Part shown: piece by piece, positions 36,901 through 43,985 of the stretch
Numbering within the stretch: position 1 is the stretch's first letter
Layout of the letters: each line of letters opens with the position of its first letter
Assembly (NCBI RefSeq): GCF_023638035.1
Contig: NZ_JAKRVX010000003.1
Coordinates: forward strand, 248,001-312,000
From: Natronocalculus amylovorans
Lineage (GTDB): Archaea > Halobacteriota > Halobacteria > Halobacteriales > Haloferacaceae
Direction of reading: 5' to 3'
Length of the DNA stretch: 64,000 bases
The notes under the pieces: generated by a model
The model's input: only the letters and a program-made list of their open reading frames with translations
What the model was told of the DNA's origin: nothing
Database searches by the model: none
Program-made: the position numbers and the translations under genes

Positions 36901-39051
36901 TTAGCGTCGACGTTCGATTGCCTCGAGGGCGGATGCAAAGTGGTCTGCAGTGATGATGACCTCATCTGTATGTTGATTTGCCGTCTCTCCTTCATATGTC
37001 TCTGCAACATTCAAAATTGCGAGGAGTGCAGCCTCCCGACAGACAGACGTAATCTCTGCACCGGAGTAGCCCTCTGTCTGGTTGGCGAGTGAGTCGAGAT
37101 CAACATCATCAGCAAGCGGCTTCGATCGCGTATGCACGTCGAAAATTGCACGTCGAGCACCCTGATCCGGCTCTGGAACTTCGATATGCCGCTCAAGCCG
37201 CCCTGAACGAAGGAGCGCACGATCGAGCGAATCTCGCCGATTTGTCGCCGCGAGGACAACGAGGTTCGGATTGTCCGAGAGTCGATCGAGTTCAGTGAGT
37301 AGCTGTGAGACGACCCGATCGCCAACCCCGGAGTCACCACCGATTGCGTCTCGATCGCCCGCGATTGCATCGATTTCATCAAAGAACAAGATTGCAGGGG
37401 CAGATTGCCGTGCCCGTTCAAATACTTCTCGAACCGATTTTTCGGATTCACCGACGTATCGATCGAGCAGCTCAGGCCCTTCTACCTGAATAAAGTTCAC
37501 ACCGCTCTCACCGGCGATCGCACGGGCAAGCAACGTCTTTCCAGTCCCTGGTGGGCCATATAACAAGACGCCAGTTGGTGGCGTTGTATCTGCTGCATCA
37601 AACAGCGGCCCGTACTGTAACGGCCATGTTACCGCCTGCTCAAGGTTCTTTTTTGCCGTCTCCAACCCGCCAACATCTGCAAAGTTCGTTGTTGGCGTCT
37701 CTGCGACGTACTCACGCATCGCACTTGGCTCTATATTCGCCATCGCGTGTTCGAAGTCTGCGCGTGTGACTTCGACTGTCTCAAGCGGCTCACCGGCATG
37801 TCGCGCCCGTCGGAGTGCCGTCATTGCGGCTTCTTTCGAGAGCGAAGCCAGATCAGCCCCAACAAAACCGTGGGTTTGAGAAGCAATCTTATCTACTTTC
37901 ACATCCTCCGCGAGTGGCATCCGCCGGATGTGTACGTCAAGTATCTCGCGTCTACCTGCTTTTCCTGGGACCCCGATCTCGATTTCACGATCGAACCGAC
38001 CACCACGCCGAAGCGCCATATCAAGCGAATCAACGCGATTTGTTGCACCAATCACGATGATATCGCCACGCGCATCCAACCCATCCATCAGTGTTAGCAA
38101 CTGCCCGACAACACGATTTTCAACATCCCCGGAGTCATCTCGTTTTCCGGCGATCGAATCAATTTCGTCGAAGAAAATAATTGCAGGCGTGTTTTCCGCA
38201 GCGTCCTCAAACACCTCTCGAAGCCGCTCTTCGGATTCACCTTTGTACTTCGACATAATCTCCGGCCCTGAAACAGTGCGGAAACTTGCGTCAACCTCAT
38301 TGGCGACTGCTTTTGCAATCAGTGTTTTTCCGGTTCCCGGTGGACCGTGGAGGAGTACGCCTTTCGGCGGCTCAACGCCAAGCCGTGTAAATACCTCCGG
38401 ACGAGAGAGCGGCAGTTCGATCATCTCACGGACCATCTCAAGCTCGTCGTCTAATCCACCAATATCCTCATACGTGATACCATCTGTTGGGCGCTCACCA
38501 TCAGGCTCTGTGCCGGTAACACGATCGACCGTCTTTTTGAGACTCCCTTTTTCTGTCACGGCGACTCGGGTATCTGCTGTGACACGAACGGTTCCTGCGG
38601 GAGTGGTGTTCGTGACGACAAATCGACTGCCTGCAAGTCGTTCGATACGAACACCTTCGCCCTTTCGGACCGGCCGGTCGCGGAGATCGCGCTTCACAGC
38701 GGCCTCGATCGTCTCGTGTTTGATATCTACTTTCGCGAGTTCCGCAGGCGCAGATAGCGTTACTGACGTTGCCTCTTTGACGGACTCTTTGTGGACACGA
38801 ACGGATTCACCAACTTTCACGCTCGCATTCGATCGTGTATCCGCATCAATCTGGATCGTTCCATCCTGCGCACCGGGGCCACCGGGCCAGACCTTTGCAA
38901 CGGTTGCATTTGGGCCATTGATTACGACTGTATCGCCGCTAAGGACGCTGAGGGCTCGCATCGACGACGCGGGGAGGCGGGCAATTCCACGCCCGGCATC
39001 ACGCTTTTCAGCGCTTTTGACCGTGAGGGAAATACCATTGTCATCGCTCAT
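36901..39051 (-). CDS. CDC48-like AAA ATPase
   Basis: 716 residues from ATG at 39051 (39057 is an alternative). Order: N-terminal double-psi barrel domain (DAGRGIARLPASSM) to about residue 190, then two AAA domains. D1 has LLHGPPGTGKTLIAK and IIFFDEIDSIAGKR; D2 has LLYGPPGTGKTLLARAI and ILFFDEIDAIAGDR. Arginine-finger regions follow each. This is the VAT/p97 type unfoldase that feeds the proteasome or remodels complexes. Haloarchaea carry several paralogues; which one this is cannot be settled here. Confidence 0.92.
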   Translation of the reverse strand: MSDDNGISLTVKSAEKRDAGRGIARLPASSMRALSVLSGDTVVINGPNATVAKVWPGGPGAQDGTIQIDADTRSNASVKVGESVRVHKESVKEATSVTLSAPAELAKVDIKHETIEAAVKRDLRDRPVRKGEGVRIERLAGSRFVVTNTTPAGTVRVTADTRVAVTEKGSLKKTVDRVTGTEPDGERPTDGITYEDIGGLDDELEMVREMIELPLSRPEVFTRLGVEPPKGVLLHGPPGTGKTLIAKAVANEVDASFRTVSGPEIMSKYKGESEERLREVFEDAAENTPAIIFFDEIDSIAGKRDDSGDVENRVVGQLLTLMDGLDARGDIIVIGATNRVDSLDMALRRGGRFDREIEIGVPGKAGRREILDVHIRRMPLAEDVKVDKIASQTHGFVGADLASLSKEAAMTALRRARHAGEPLETVEVTRADFEHAMANIEPSAMREYVAETPTTNFADVGGLETAKKNLEQAVTWPLQYGPLFDAADTTPPTGVLLYGPPGTGKTLLARAIAGESGVNFIQVEGPELLDRYVGESEKSVREVFERARQSAPAILFFDEIDAIAGDRDAIGGDSGVGDRVVSQLLTELDRLSDNPNLVVLAATNRRDSLDRALLRSGRLERHIEVPEPDQGARRAIFDVHTRSKPLADDVDLDSLANQTEGYSGAEITSVCREAALLAILNVAETYEGETANQHTDEVIITADHFASALEAIERRR

Positions 39052-39122
39052 ATTCATTTGTTAGTGGCCGACTCTTTTAGCCTTCCCGACAGCCACACTG
39101 TCCCGTTTGCTGAGAATAACGG

Positions 39123-39130
39123 TTTTATGA
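39123..39130 (+). promoter_or_regulatory. TATA-like box of a small zinc-finger gene
   Basis: TTTTATGA lies 29 bases before the ATG at 39152, which supports that small gene being real and leaderless. Confidence 0.45.
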
Positions 39131-39151
39131 AGTGATACCGAACCACATGAT

Positions 39152-39286
39152 ATGGTCACACAGACAAAACGGGACGATGGTGTGTGGTTCCAATGTGAGA
39201 AATGTGGCCTTCTACTTGATGATCAGATCGATGCCAAAAGGCATGAGGAGGCTTGTGACGCGAAGGATCCAACCTACTTTCAGTGA
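39152..39286 (+). CDS. 44-residue zinc-finger mini-protein
   Basis: ATG at 39152, TGA at 39286. A single finger is visible: FQCEKCGLLLDDQ followed by KRHEEACD, giving Cys-X2-Cys and His-X4-Cys ligands. A TATA-like box has the right spacing. It is divergent from the CDC48-like gene and converges with the DUF7508-like gene with a 9-base gap. Function unknown. Confidence 0.68.
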   Translation: MVTQTKRDDGVWFQCEKCGLLLDDQIDAKRHEEACDAKDPTYFQ

Positions 39287-39295
39287 CGGTCGCAC

Positions 39296-39532
39296 TTATT
39301 GGTGTTCTGCCGCGAGTTGTTCGGCGTGCGATCGCGACTGCGCAACCGTCCAACGAATTTTTTTCGCGTTCGGGTCGTAGGAGAGAGCATCTTTCACGAC
39401 GTCTCGAAGCACTCCTGTGTCGAGTTTGAGTACCGTGCCATCCGCATCACCAAGCTCATACACGCCGTATCGATCGGGTGCTTTCGAGACAGTTGAGCGA
39501 TCGAGCGATCGCCACTGCTTTTGCAGACTCAT
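39296..39532 (-). CDS. Small conserved haloarchaeal protein (DUF7508-like)
   Basis: 78 residues from ATG at 39532, which overlaps the stop of the upstream gene (ATGA). The sequence starts MSLQKQWRSLDRSTV and continues APDRYGVYELGDADG, a pattern I know from other haloarchaea; the family name is from memory. The fold looks like a small alpha/beta domain. It is the second gene of a two-gene unit with the DUF5796-like protein. Confidence 0.7.
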   Translation of the reverse strand: MSLQKQWRSLDRSTVSKAPDRYGVYELGDADGTVLKLDTGVLRDVVKDALSYDPNAKKIRWTVAQSRSHAEQLAAEHQ

Positions 39533-39978
39533 TCTTCGGATTCGTCTGCTGGTTCGTTGACAAACTCGAAACTCTGTTCGCCCCAATCATCCTCGACAAA
39601 ACAGAAAACACGACCGCGTGCAACCTCGGGGTCCGCTTCGACTTCATTTCGCAAGCCGTCGATATGGCGAACCGTTACCCCGGGGAAAATCTCCTCTTCT
39701 TCACCTGAACCTAACATTATGCGTCCGACTCCAGTATCTTTGAGAATATCGTCGTGTGTCTTTCGATCGTTGACATACAGCATGACGCCCTCCGTTTCAG
39801 TTGGATCAGTAACGAGAACATGTGTCTCTTTTCCGGGGCCGGTCCGGAGCGTATCTGTAACCTTCTCTGGTACACCATGATATAGTGTTGTTCGGCCATC
39901 GGTGTATTCAACGACGACACCCTCCGGGCGAAGCTCCACGCCAAGTGTACTTGGTGCGATGTCGTTTCGTGCGCTCAT
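39529..39978 (-). CDS. Conserved haloarchaeal protein (DUF5796-like)
   Basis: 149 residues. The N-terminal half is beta-rich (STLGVELRPEGVVVEYTDG), then a conserved segment HVLVTDPTETEGVMLYVNDR and an acidic tail. The family name is from memory and the function is unknown. It is the first gene of a two-gene unit; its stop overlaps the next start by 4 bases. Confidence 0.75.
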   Translation of the reverse strand: MSARNDIAPSTLGVELRPEGVVVEYTDGRTTLYHGVPEKVTDTLRTGPGKETHVLVTDPTETEGVMLYVNDRKTHDDILKDTGVGRIMLGSGEEEEIFPGVTVRHIDGLRNEVEADPEVARGRVFCFVEDDWGEQSFEFVNEPADESEE

Positions 39979-40057
39979 ATAGGAACTCTTTGACAGTCAG
40001 AGGGAAAAACACGCTGACTCACCGAGCCTTTTTGTCTCCACTGGTAGTCCAACCAAT

Positions 40058-40198
40058 ATGGTACCAAATAACACGGTGTACACGGATGACTGTGAGTCTG
40101 TTCGATGTGTAGCGTGCGGTGAAAAAACACCACTGGTGCACACGGTTGGGAGTCCAACGTGTTATCATACACTGTGTCGCGACTGCAATAGCAAGTGA
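40058..40198 (+). CDS. 46-residue mini-protein with paired cysteines
   Basis: ATG at 40058, TGA at 40198. It has five cysteines plus His: RCVACGEKT, then PTCYHTLCRDC near the C-terminus, enough for one zinc-ribbon knuckle pair. It precedes the shikimate kinase gene on the same strand with a 58-base gap. It is the third such mini-protein in the window. No homologue can be named. Confidence 0.6.
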   Translation: MVPNNTVYTDDCESVRCVACGEKTPLVHTVGSPTCYHTLCRDCNSK

Positions 40199-40256
40199 AT
40201 ATGGGGTATTCGCCGTCATCGCTACACCTTTTTACTCCGCTCTCTGCGATATGCAC

Positions 40257-41123
40257 ATGGACGGACAGGCGGCCGCACCCGGTGCGGGTACTGTGTTGAA
40301 CGCGTTGGCAACCGGTGTCGGATCAGCGTTTGCGATCGATATCGAGACGCGAGCGACGGTCTCGCTCTCTTCTGATGTGGAGTCAATCGACGGCGAGATT
40401 GCAGAAGACCTAACCGCAGACACACGGCTCATCGAAGCGTGTGTTCGTGCGGTTGTCGATCGGTTTGGCGATGGGGAAGGCGGCACTGTTCGGACCGACA
40501 GCGACGTGCCGATGGCCGCAGGATTAAAAAGCTCAAGCGCCGCTGCAAATGCAACCATCCTTGCCACATGTGACGCACTCTCAGTCTCTGTTGGTTCAAC
40601 TGGTGAGCTAACCCACACAGAGGCCTGTCTGCTTGGTGTCAATGCCGCACGAGATGTTGGTGTCACAATTACCGGTGCGTTTGACGATGCAAGCGCAAGC
40701 ATGTTGGGCGGTGTCACCGTCACAGACAACACCGAAGACGAGTTGCGTGCCCGAGAGACAGTCGACTGGGATGTCTTAGTGTGGACGCCCCCAGAGCGGG
40801 CCTACAGTGCGGATGCGGATGTCGATCGGTGTCAGAATATCGCCCCAACGGCGCGGCTTGTCGAAGAGTTAGCACTCGATGGACGCTACAAAGATGCGAT
40901 GAATGTGAATGGCCTTGCATTCTCGGCCGCGCTTGGCTTCCCAACCGAGCCGACGGTCGATGCAATGGCACACGTCGATGGTGTCTCGCTGTCAGGTACT
41001 GGGCCAAGCATCGTTGCAGTTGGAGACGAATCCGAATTAGCACACCTCAAGTCCCAGTGGGACGAACAAGATGGAACAGTCATCGAGACGACAACGCGAA
41101 CAATGGGAGCACACATACTATGA
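40257..41123 (+). CDS. aroK: Archaeal shikimate kinase (GHMP family)
   Basis: 288 residues from ATG at 40257; ATG at 40251 is an alternative. GHMP-kinase features: the N-terminal AAPGAGTVLNALATG, the phosphate loop DSDVPMAAGLKSSSAAANA, and the C-terminal SLSGTGPSIVAVG. Archaea use this enzyme in place of the bacterial AroK fold, making shikimate 3-phosphate for AroA. Its stop overlaps the chorismate mutase ATG (ATGA), so the two pathway genes form one operon. Confidence 0.93.
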   Translation: MDGQAAAPGAGTVLNALATGVGSAFAIDIETRATVSLSSDVESIDGEIAEDLTADTRLIEACVRAVVDRFGDGEGGTVRTDSDVPMAAGLKSSSAAANATILATCDALSVSVGSTGELTHTEACLLGVNAARDVGVTITGAFDDASASMLGGVTVTDNTEDELRARETVDWDVLVWTPPERAYSADADVDRCQNIAPTARLVEELALDGRYKDAMNVNGLAFSAALGFPTEPTVDAMAHVDGVSLSGTGPSIVAVGDESELAHLKSQWDEQDGTVIETTTRTMGAHIL

Positions 41124-41407
41124 GTCAACAGTCAGCAGAAAAAGAACTTGCAGCGCTACGAGAAGAGATCGAAGAGATCGATCAAGATATTGTTGAACTG
41201 ATCGCCCGGCGGACCTATGTCGCAGATTCAGTTGCACAGGTGAAAGCAGAGCACGATCTGCCAACAACCGACGAATCACAAGAAGATGTCGTCATGGATC
41301 GAGCCGGACACAATGCAGAGCGATTTGAGGTAGATTCGAACCTTGTGAAGGCGATCTTCCGGTTATTGATCGAGCTGAACAAGGTAGAGCAGCGTGAGAA
41401 TCGATAG
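41120..41407 (+). CDS. aroQ: Chorismate mutase (AroQ class)
   Basis: 95 residues, an all-helical AroQ-type mutase: LREEIEEIDQDIVELIARRT, then VAQVKAEHDLP and a C-terminal helix ending in LIELNKVEQRENR. It converts chorismate to prephenate, feeding TyrA. The start overlaps the shikimate kinase stop. The last 11 codons are repeated twice downstream at 42605-42655 and 43776-43826, so the 3' end looks like an integration target. Confidence 0.94.
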   Translation: MSQQSAEKELAALREEIEEIDQDIVELIARRTYVADSVAQVKAEHDLPTTDESQEDVVMDRAGHNAERFEVDSNLVKAIFRLLIELNKVEQRENR

Positions 41408-41417
41408 TAAATAGCAC
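41371..41417 (+). repeat. Att-like repeat, copy A (3' end of chorismate mutase gene)
   Basis: The final codons of the gene plus the first ten bases after the stop. It shares the 10-base core TGAACAAGGT (41376-41385) with copies B and C, and TAGCAC after the stop with copy B. Confidence 0.65.
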
Positions 41418-41447
41418 GGCCCTTGAGGTCGGTATCTACCTATCCCT

Positions 41448-41849
41448 CTAAACGGATACGTCTACACGTCCCGCCACAAGAGCGTCGTCCAATTCTGAGG
41501 TACCCTCAAGTTCGCCGATGGAGGTCGGGGGTTCAGGGTCATTCGTGTATGGCTGTAAGGCAAGGTTCCACCACTTAACGTCGTGCCACTTCCCCTGCTC
41601 GTAACCGACGTTTCGATAGGTGCCCACCGGCTCGAATCCCATCGCTTGATGAAAGCCTACACTCGGTGGATTCGGTAATGTCGTGCCCGCATAGACGTTG
41701 TAGAACCCTTGCAGACGTAAGGTCTCGAACAACGAGTTGTAGAGACCTTTCGCGACACCGGCTCTGTGAAACTCCTCGCTTACATAGACGGATGACTCCA
41801 CGCACCACTGGTACGCGTCACGCCCACGATGCCCACCGGCATAATAAGC
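41448..41849 (-). pseudogene. N-terminally truncated GNAT acetyltransferase
   Basis: The open frame begins after a TGA at 41850-41852 and reads AGGHRGRDAYQWCVESSVYV from 41840 downward, which is the middle of a phosphinothricin-acetyltransferase-like protein. Acetyl-CoA site AGVAKGLYNSLF and the C-terminal GFHQAMGFEPVGTYRNVG are present. The first 70-80 residues of the family are missing, and the only late start (GTG at 41801) would omit more. It is probably a dead fragment. It is the first item after the chorismate mutase gene. Confidence 0.65.
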
Positions 41850-41938
41850 TCACTTGAAAACTGGTCAACGGCTCTCCCCTTCGGTACGCTATCAGCACCC
41901 CAGTATGTGTACCTCCTATACTGATCACAGCAGATACG

Positions 41939-42292
41939 TCAGTCCAGTCCGAGACTCAGTTTCAACGCTTCGTCCACTGCCTCCATCGACTCTCTATCGA
42001 GACTTCCAAGCACCGAGTGAATTCGTTTTTCGATGGAGACAACACGAATTTGATCGAGGCGAATTGAGGAATCTTTCTCAAACGGCGACTCTGCTGCTTC
42101 GACTAATACCTCAAAGGGATAGCCCCTATACGTTCCCGTCGCAGGGGCAACGATAGTCGTACTAGCATTGTTATTACCAACGTCGTTCTGGACGACTACC
42201 GCAGGGCGAGTTTTCTTCATTTCGTGCCCTTCCGCAGGATCAAGCCGTACGATAACGACGTCGCCGCGACGAATTTCCAAGTCCTCGCTCAT
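41939..42292 (-). CDS. MazF/PemK-family toxin (endoribonuclease)
   Basis: 117 residues. The PemK/MazF beta-barrel is clear: IRRGDVVIVRLDPAEGHEMK, KTRPAVVVQND with the conserved Arg-Pro, and STTIVAPATGTY; the C-terminal part is SIRLDQIRVVSIEKR. Members cut mRNA and are neutralised by a partner. The start overlaps the stop of the upstream antitoxin gene (ATGA), the usual antitoxin-then-toxin order. It lies inside the accessory island. Confidence 0.88.
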   Translation of the reverse strand: MSEDLEIRRGDVVIVRLDPAEGHEMKKTRPAVVVQNDVGNNNASTTIVAPATGTYRGYPFEVLVEAAESPFEKDSSIRLDQIRVVSIEKRIHSVLGSLDRESMEAVDEALKLSLGLD

Positions 42293-42528
42293 TTATCCAG
42301 CCCGCCCCACGCCTCGTCCGATGCTTCGTCCCACTCTTCTGCAAGCTCTTCCGCACTCTCAGATGCCTCGCGGTACGCAGCAGCCAGTTCATCTTCGTCG
42401 GGATGGTCAGATTCCACCTCGACGACGGCGACGGTCACACGTTTGTTCGCATATTCCGTTCCGAGATAGATTCGACCTCGGTCATCGGTCTCGTTCGTTC
42501 GGAGGTCTCGAGCATCTACTTTCGTCAT
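42289..42528 (-). CDS. AbrB-like antitoxin of the MazF pair
   Basis: 79 residues. The first half resembles a swapped-hairpin AbrB/MazE domain (DDRGRIYLGTEYANKRVTVA); the second half is a very acidic helical tail (EELAEEWDEASDEAWGGLDK) that probably wraps the toxin. It is encoded directly upstream of the toxin with a four-base overlap. It probably also represses its own promoter, as antitoxins of this class do. Confidence 0.75.
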   Translation of the reverse strand: MTKVDARDLRTNETDDRGRIYLGTEYANKRVTVAVVEVESDHPDEDELAAAYREASESAEELAEEWDEASDEAWGGLDK

Positions 42529-42825
42529 GTTACCGACTTGGACCTATTGCTGAATAAGTGTTGCCCACTATTACCCACGATAGATATTTTCTGTGATTCG
42601 TACCATGGATTTCATCTACTTGAACAAGGTCGAGCAAAGGAACAGTAGATAGCACTAATCGGGTTTCTAAGCGCGTGTAGCGCCAATAAGCAATTAGAAA
42701 TCTTCCGGTTGCTGTTCAGTTGGTTCGTGTTGAACGGATTGAGCAGTAGACCGATCACCAGATCCAGCGGATACTACACTTGCTTGTTGAACAGCAGTAT
42801 CCAATGTAGGATTCTGAAACCAAAG
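42529..42825. other. Gene-free stretch within the island
   Basis: It holds the promoter side of the antitoxin gene and repeat copy B (42605-42655). The remaining 170 bases before the hairpin-rich segment show no reading frame. A 9-base inverted repeat, TGCTGTTCA and TGAACAGCA, lies at 42710-42718 and 42788-42796; its meaning is unclear. Confidence 0.5.
42605..42655 (+). repeat. Att-like repeat, copy B
   Basis: It reads as a 15-residue mini frame ending LNKVEQRNSR, with the core TGAACAAGGT at 42621-42630. Like copy A, it is followed by TAGCAC. The last codons differ from copies A and C, consistent with one small deletion. Confidence 0.6.
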
Positions 42826-43460
42826 TCATGCATGACATCCTCCTCGCCGTAAACGACGAGGTTTCCCCATCCGCGCCCGGGGTCGCACCGGCCATCGCAC
42901 CCTGCAACACGGTGCGTGGGGCCCGGATTGTCCGACGGGGGCAAATTCACCCGGCAAAGCCGGGGTGTCTCGGTTCGTGCGCTGTACGTGAGTCCCGTGA
43001 GGGATATGGCGTATTCGGCGTCCGTGCGAACGCGGTATCTCCTTGCACCGTGCATCCCCGTTGCCCGCAAAGGGGTCGGAGGATGCCCCCGGACGCCGAT
43101 TTCTCCGCGTCTGAGCACGGGTCGTGCCATCGACCTGCGTCACCTTTCTACCACGGTGGTGACGCTCAAGCGCAGTAGGCTCGCGTTTTTGATACCCATC
43201 TTTCGGCGGGTGCGTCGGTGGACGTGAGTCCGGTCGAAGGTATGTTATCGACCACGCCGACGGGAGGAACGCCAAACCACCTCCAGTTTTCCGCGTTGAA
43301 TTACCGGAGAGACGGCCCCCGACTGCATAAAAACGCGGTTTGGGGCGCAAGTGGTCGGATTCACGCCCGTCCCCAGAACGCGCCGCGTTCTGGTGTACGA
43401 ACGAGAGCAGAGCTCTCGTCAACGCCGTAAACGGCGGGACTCTCTCCTTGATTTGGGTAG
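42826..43460. mobile_element. High-G+C hairpin-rich remnant, IS200/IS605-like
   Basis: About 630 bases clearly richer in G+C than the flanks and without a convincing protein in any frame. Perfect hairpins cluster at the two ends: CCTCG/CGAGG around CCGTAAACG at 42851-42870, AGAACGC/GCGTTCT at 43375-43391, ACGAGAG/CTCTCGT near 43401, and CGCCG/CGGCG at 43422-43435. Terminal hairpins sharing a CCGTAAACG core are typical of IS200/IS605-type elements, whose TnpB genes overlap a guide RNA at one end. No TnpB motif is left, so it may be a decayed or non-autonomous copy. Confidence 0.4.
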
Positions 43461-43504
43461 GTCAACCAGAATGTACTTACTTAGTCAGTCTTACTGAACC
43501 TACA

Positions 43505-43675
43505 ATGGCTGGTGCAGCATTACAACGATTTGGTATCCTTACTGTGCTGTTTGGGGGCTTCTCCGTGTTTATTGATCCATCTGGAATGGAGACAGCAGCG
43601 ACGATAATGATGATCGGATTTATTATTGGGATTTTTGGTTTCGGGATTGAGGTAATGTCCACTATGGATAAATAG
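43505..43675 (+). CDS. 56-residue two-span membrane protein
   Basis: ATG at 43505. Two hydrophobic segments (FGILTVLFGGFSVFI and IMMIGFIIGIFGFGIEV) are separated by an SGMETAAT turn, a hairpin membrane protein. It is the last gene of the island, immediately after the hairpin-rich remnant. No family is recognised; it may be cargo or part of the element. Confidence 0.55.
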   Translation: MAGAALQRFGILTVLFGGFSVFIDPSGMETAATIMMIGFIIGIFGFGIEVMSTMDK

Positions 43676-43984
43676 ACCTCCCAGATGAGTTCTGATACTG
43701 GCTACTGTATACCCTGTACTGATCGGTGAATGTCAAGCCAGCCTCTCGATTGGCAACTATCGTTCGTGCGAATGTATGGTGGATTTTGTTGAGTTGAACA
43801 AGGTCGAACAAAGAGAAAATAGGTAGATCTGCATTAAAAACGTGCCAATAGGATTTCATTAGACTCGTTTTCAGACTGCCTCATCCAGTAACAACGTATT
43901 ACCGTAGCTGTAGACCCACAGTACATTACTACAGGAAATCATATTGAAAACAGTTATAACTAGCATACTAGTTCGTTTAAACGA
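43676..43984. other. Gene-free stretch between island and FAD oxidase gene
   Basis: It holds repeat copy C (43776-43826) and the palindrome-rich promoter of the FAD oxidase gene (43953-43985). Nothing else is recognised. Confidence 0.5.
43776..43826 (+). repeat. Att-like repeat, copy C
   Basis: It reads ATG to TAG as a 16-residue frame ending ELNKVEQRENR, identical to the chorismate mutase C-terminus. Most codons differ synonymously from copy A. The core TGAACAAGGT is at 43795-43804. Confidence 0.65.
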
Positions 43985-43985
43985 A
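43953..43985 (+). promoter_or_regulatory. Palindrome stack in the FAD oxidase promoter
   Basis: Three symmetric elements follow each other: GTTATAAC (43953-43960, also a TATA candidate), AACTAG-CATA-CTAGTT (43958-43973) and the perfect 14-base TTCGTTTAAACGAA (43972-43985), whose last A is the A of the start codon. A dimeric regulator bound here would block initiation. Confidence 0.5.

Larger units (their letters stand above)
41408..43826. mobile_element. Putative integrated island, two tandem remnants at the aroQ 3' end
   Basis: Direct repeats of the chorismate mutase 3' end occur at its left border, middle (42605-42655) and right end (43776-43826), dividing it into segments of about 1.25 and 1.17 kb. 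The cargo is unrelated to the flanks: a truncated acetyltransferase, a MazEF-type pair, an IS200/IS605-like remnant and a small membrane protein. No CGATCG occurs from 40829 to 44098, although it is dense on both sides. No integrase gene remains, so the element would be decayed or mobilised in trans. Confidence 0.55.

Noticed and set aside
42774-43430. Several long open frames on both strands in the high-G+C island segment
   Set aside because: They are rich in Arg, Pro, Gly and His, lack the acidic composition of halophilic proteins and match no family; high G+C alone lowers stop-codon frequency.
42826-43460. Possible rRNA or tRNA gene in the structured high-G+C segment
   Set aside because: No rRNA core sequence, no cloverleaf with a T-loop, and hairpins are confined to the ends as in insertion sequences.
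41408-43985. Integrase or recombinase gene within the island
   Set aside because: No frame with tyrosine or serine recombinase motifs was seen in either segment, so the integration model rests on the repeats, codon evidence and CGATCG absence only.
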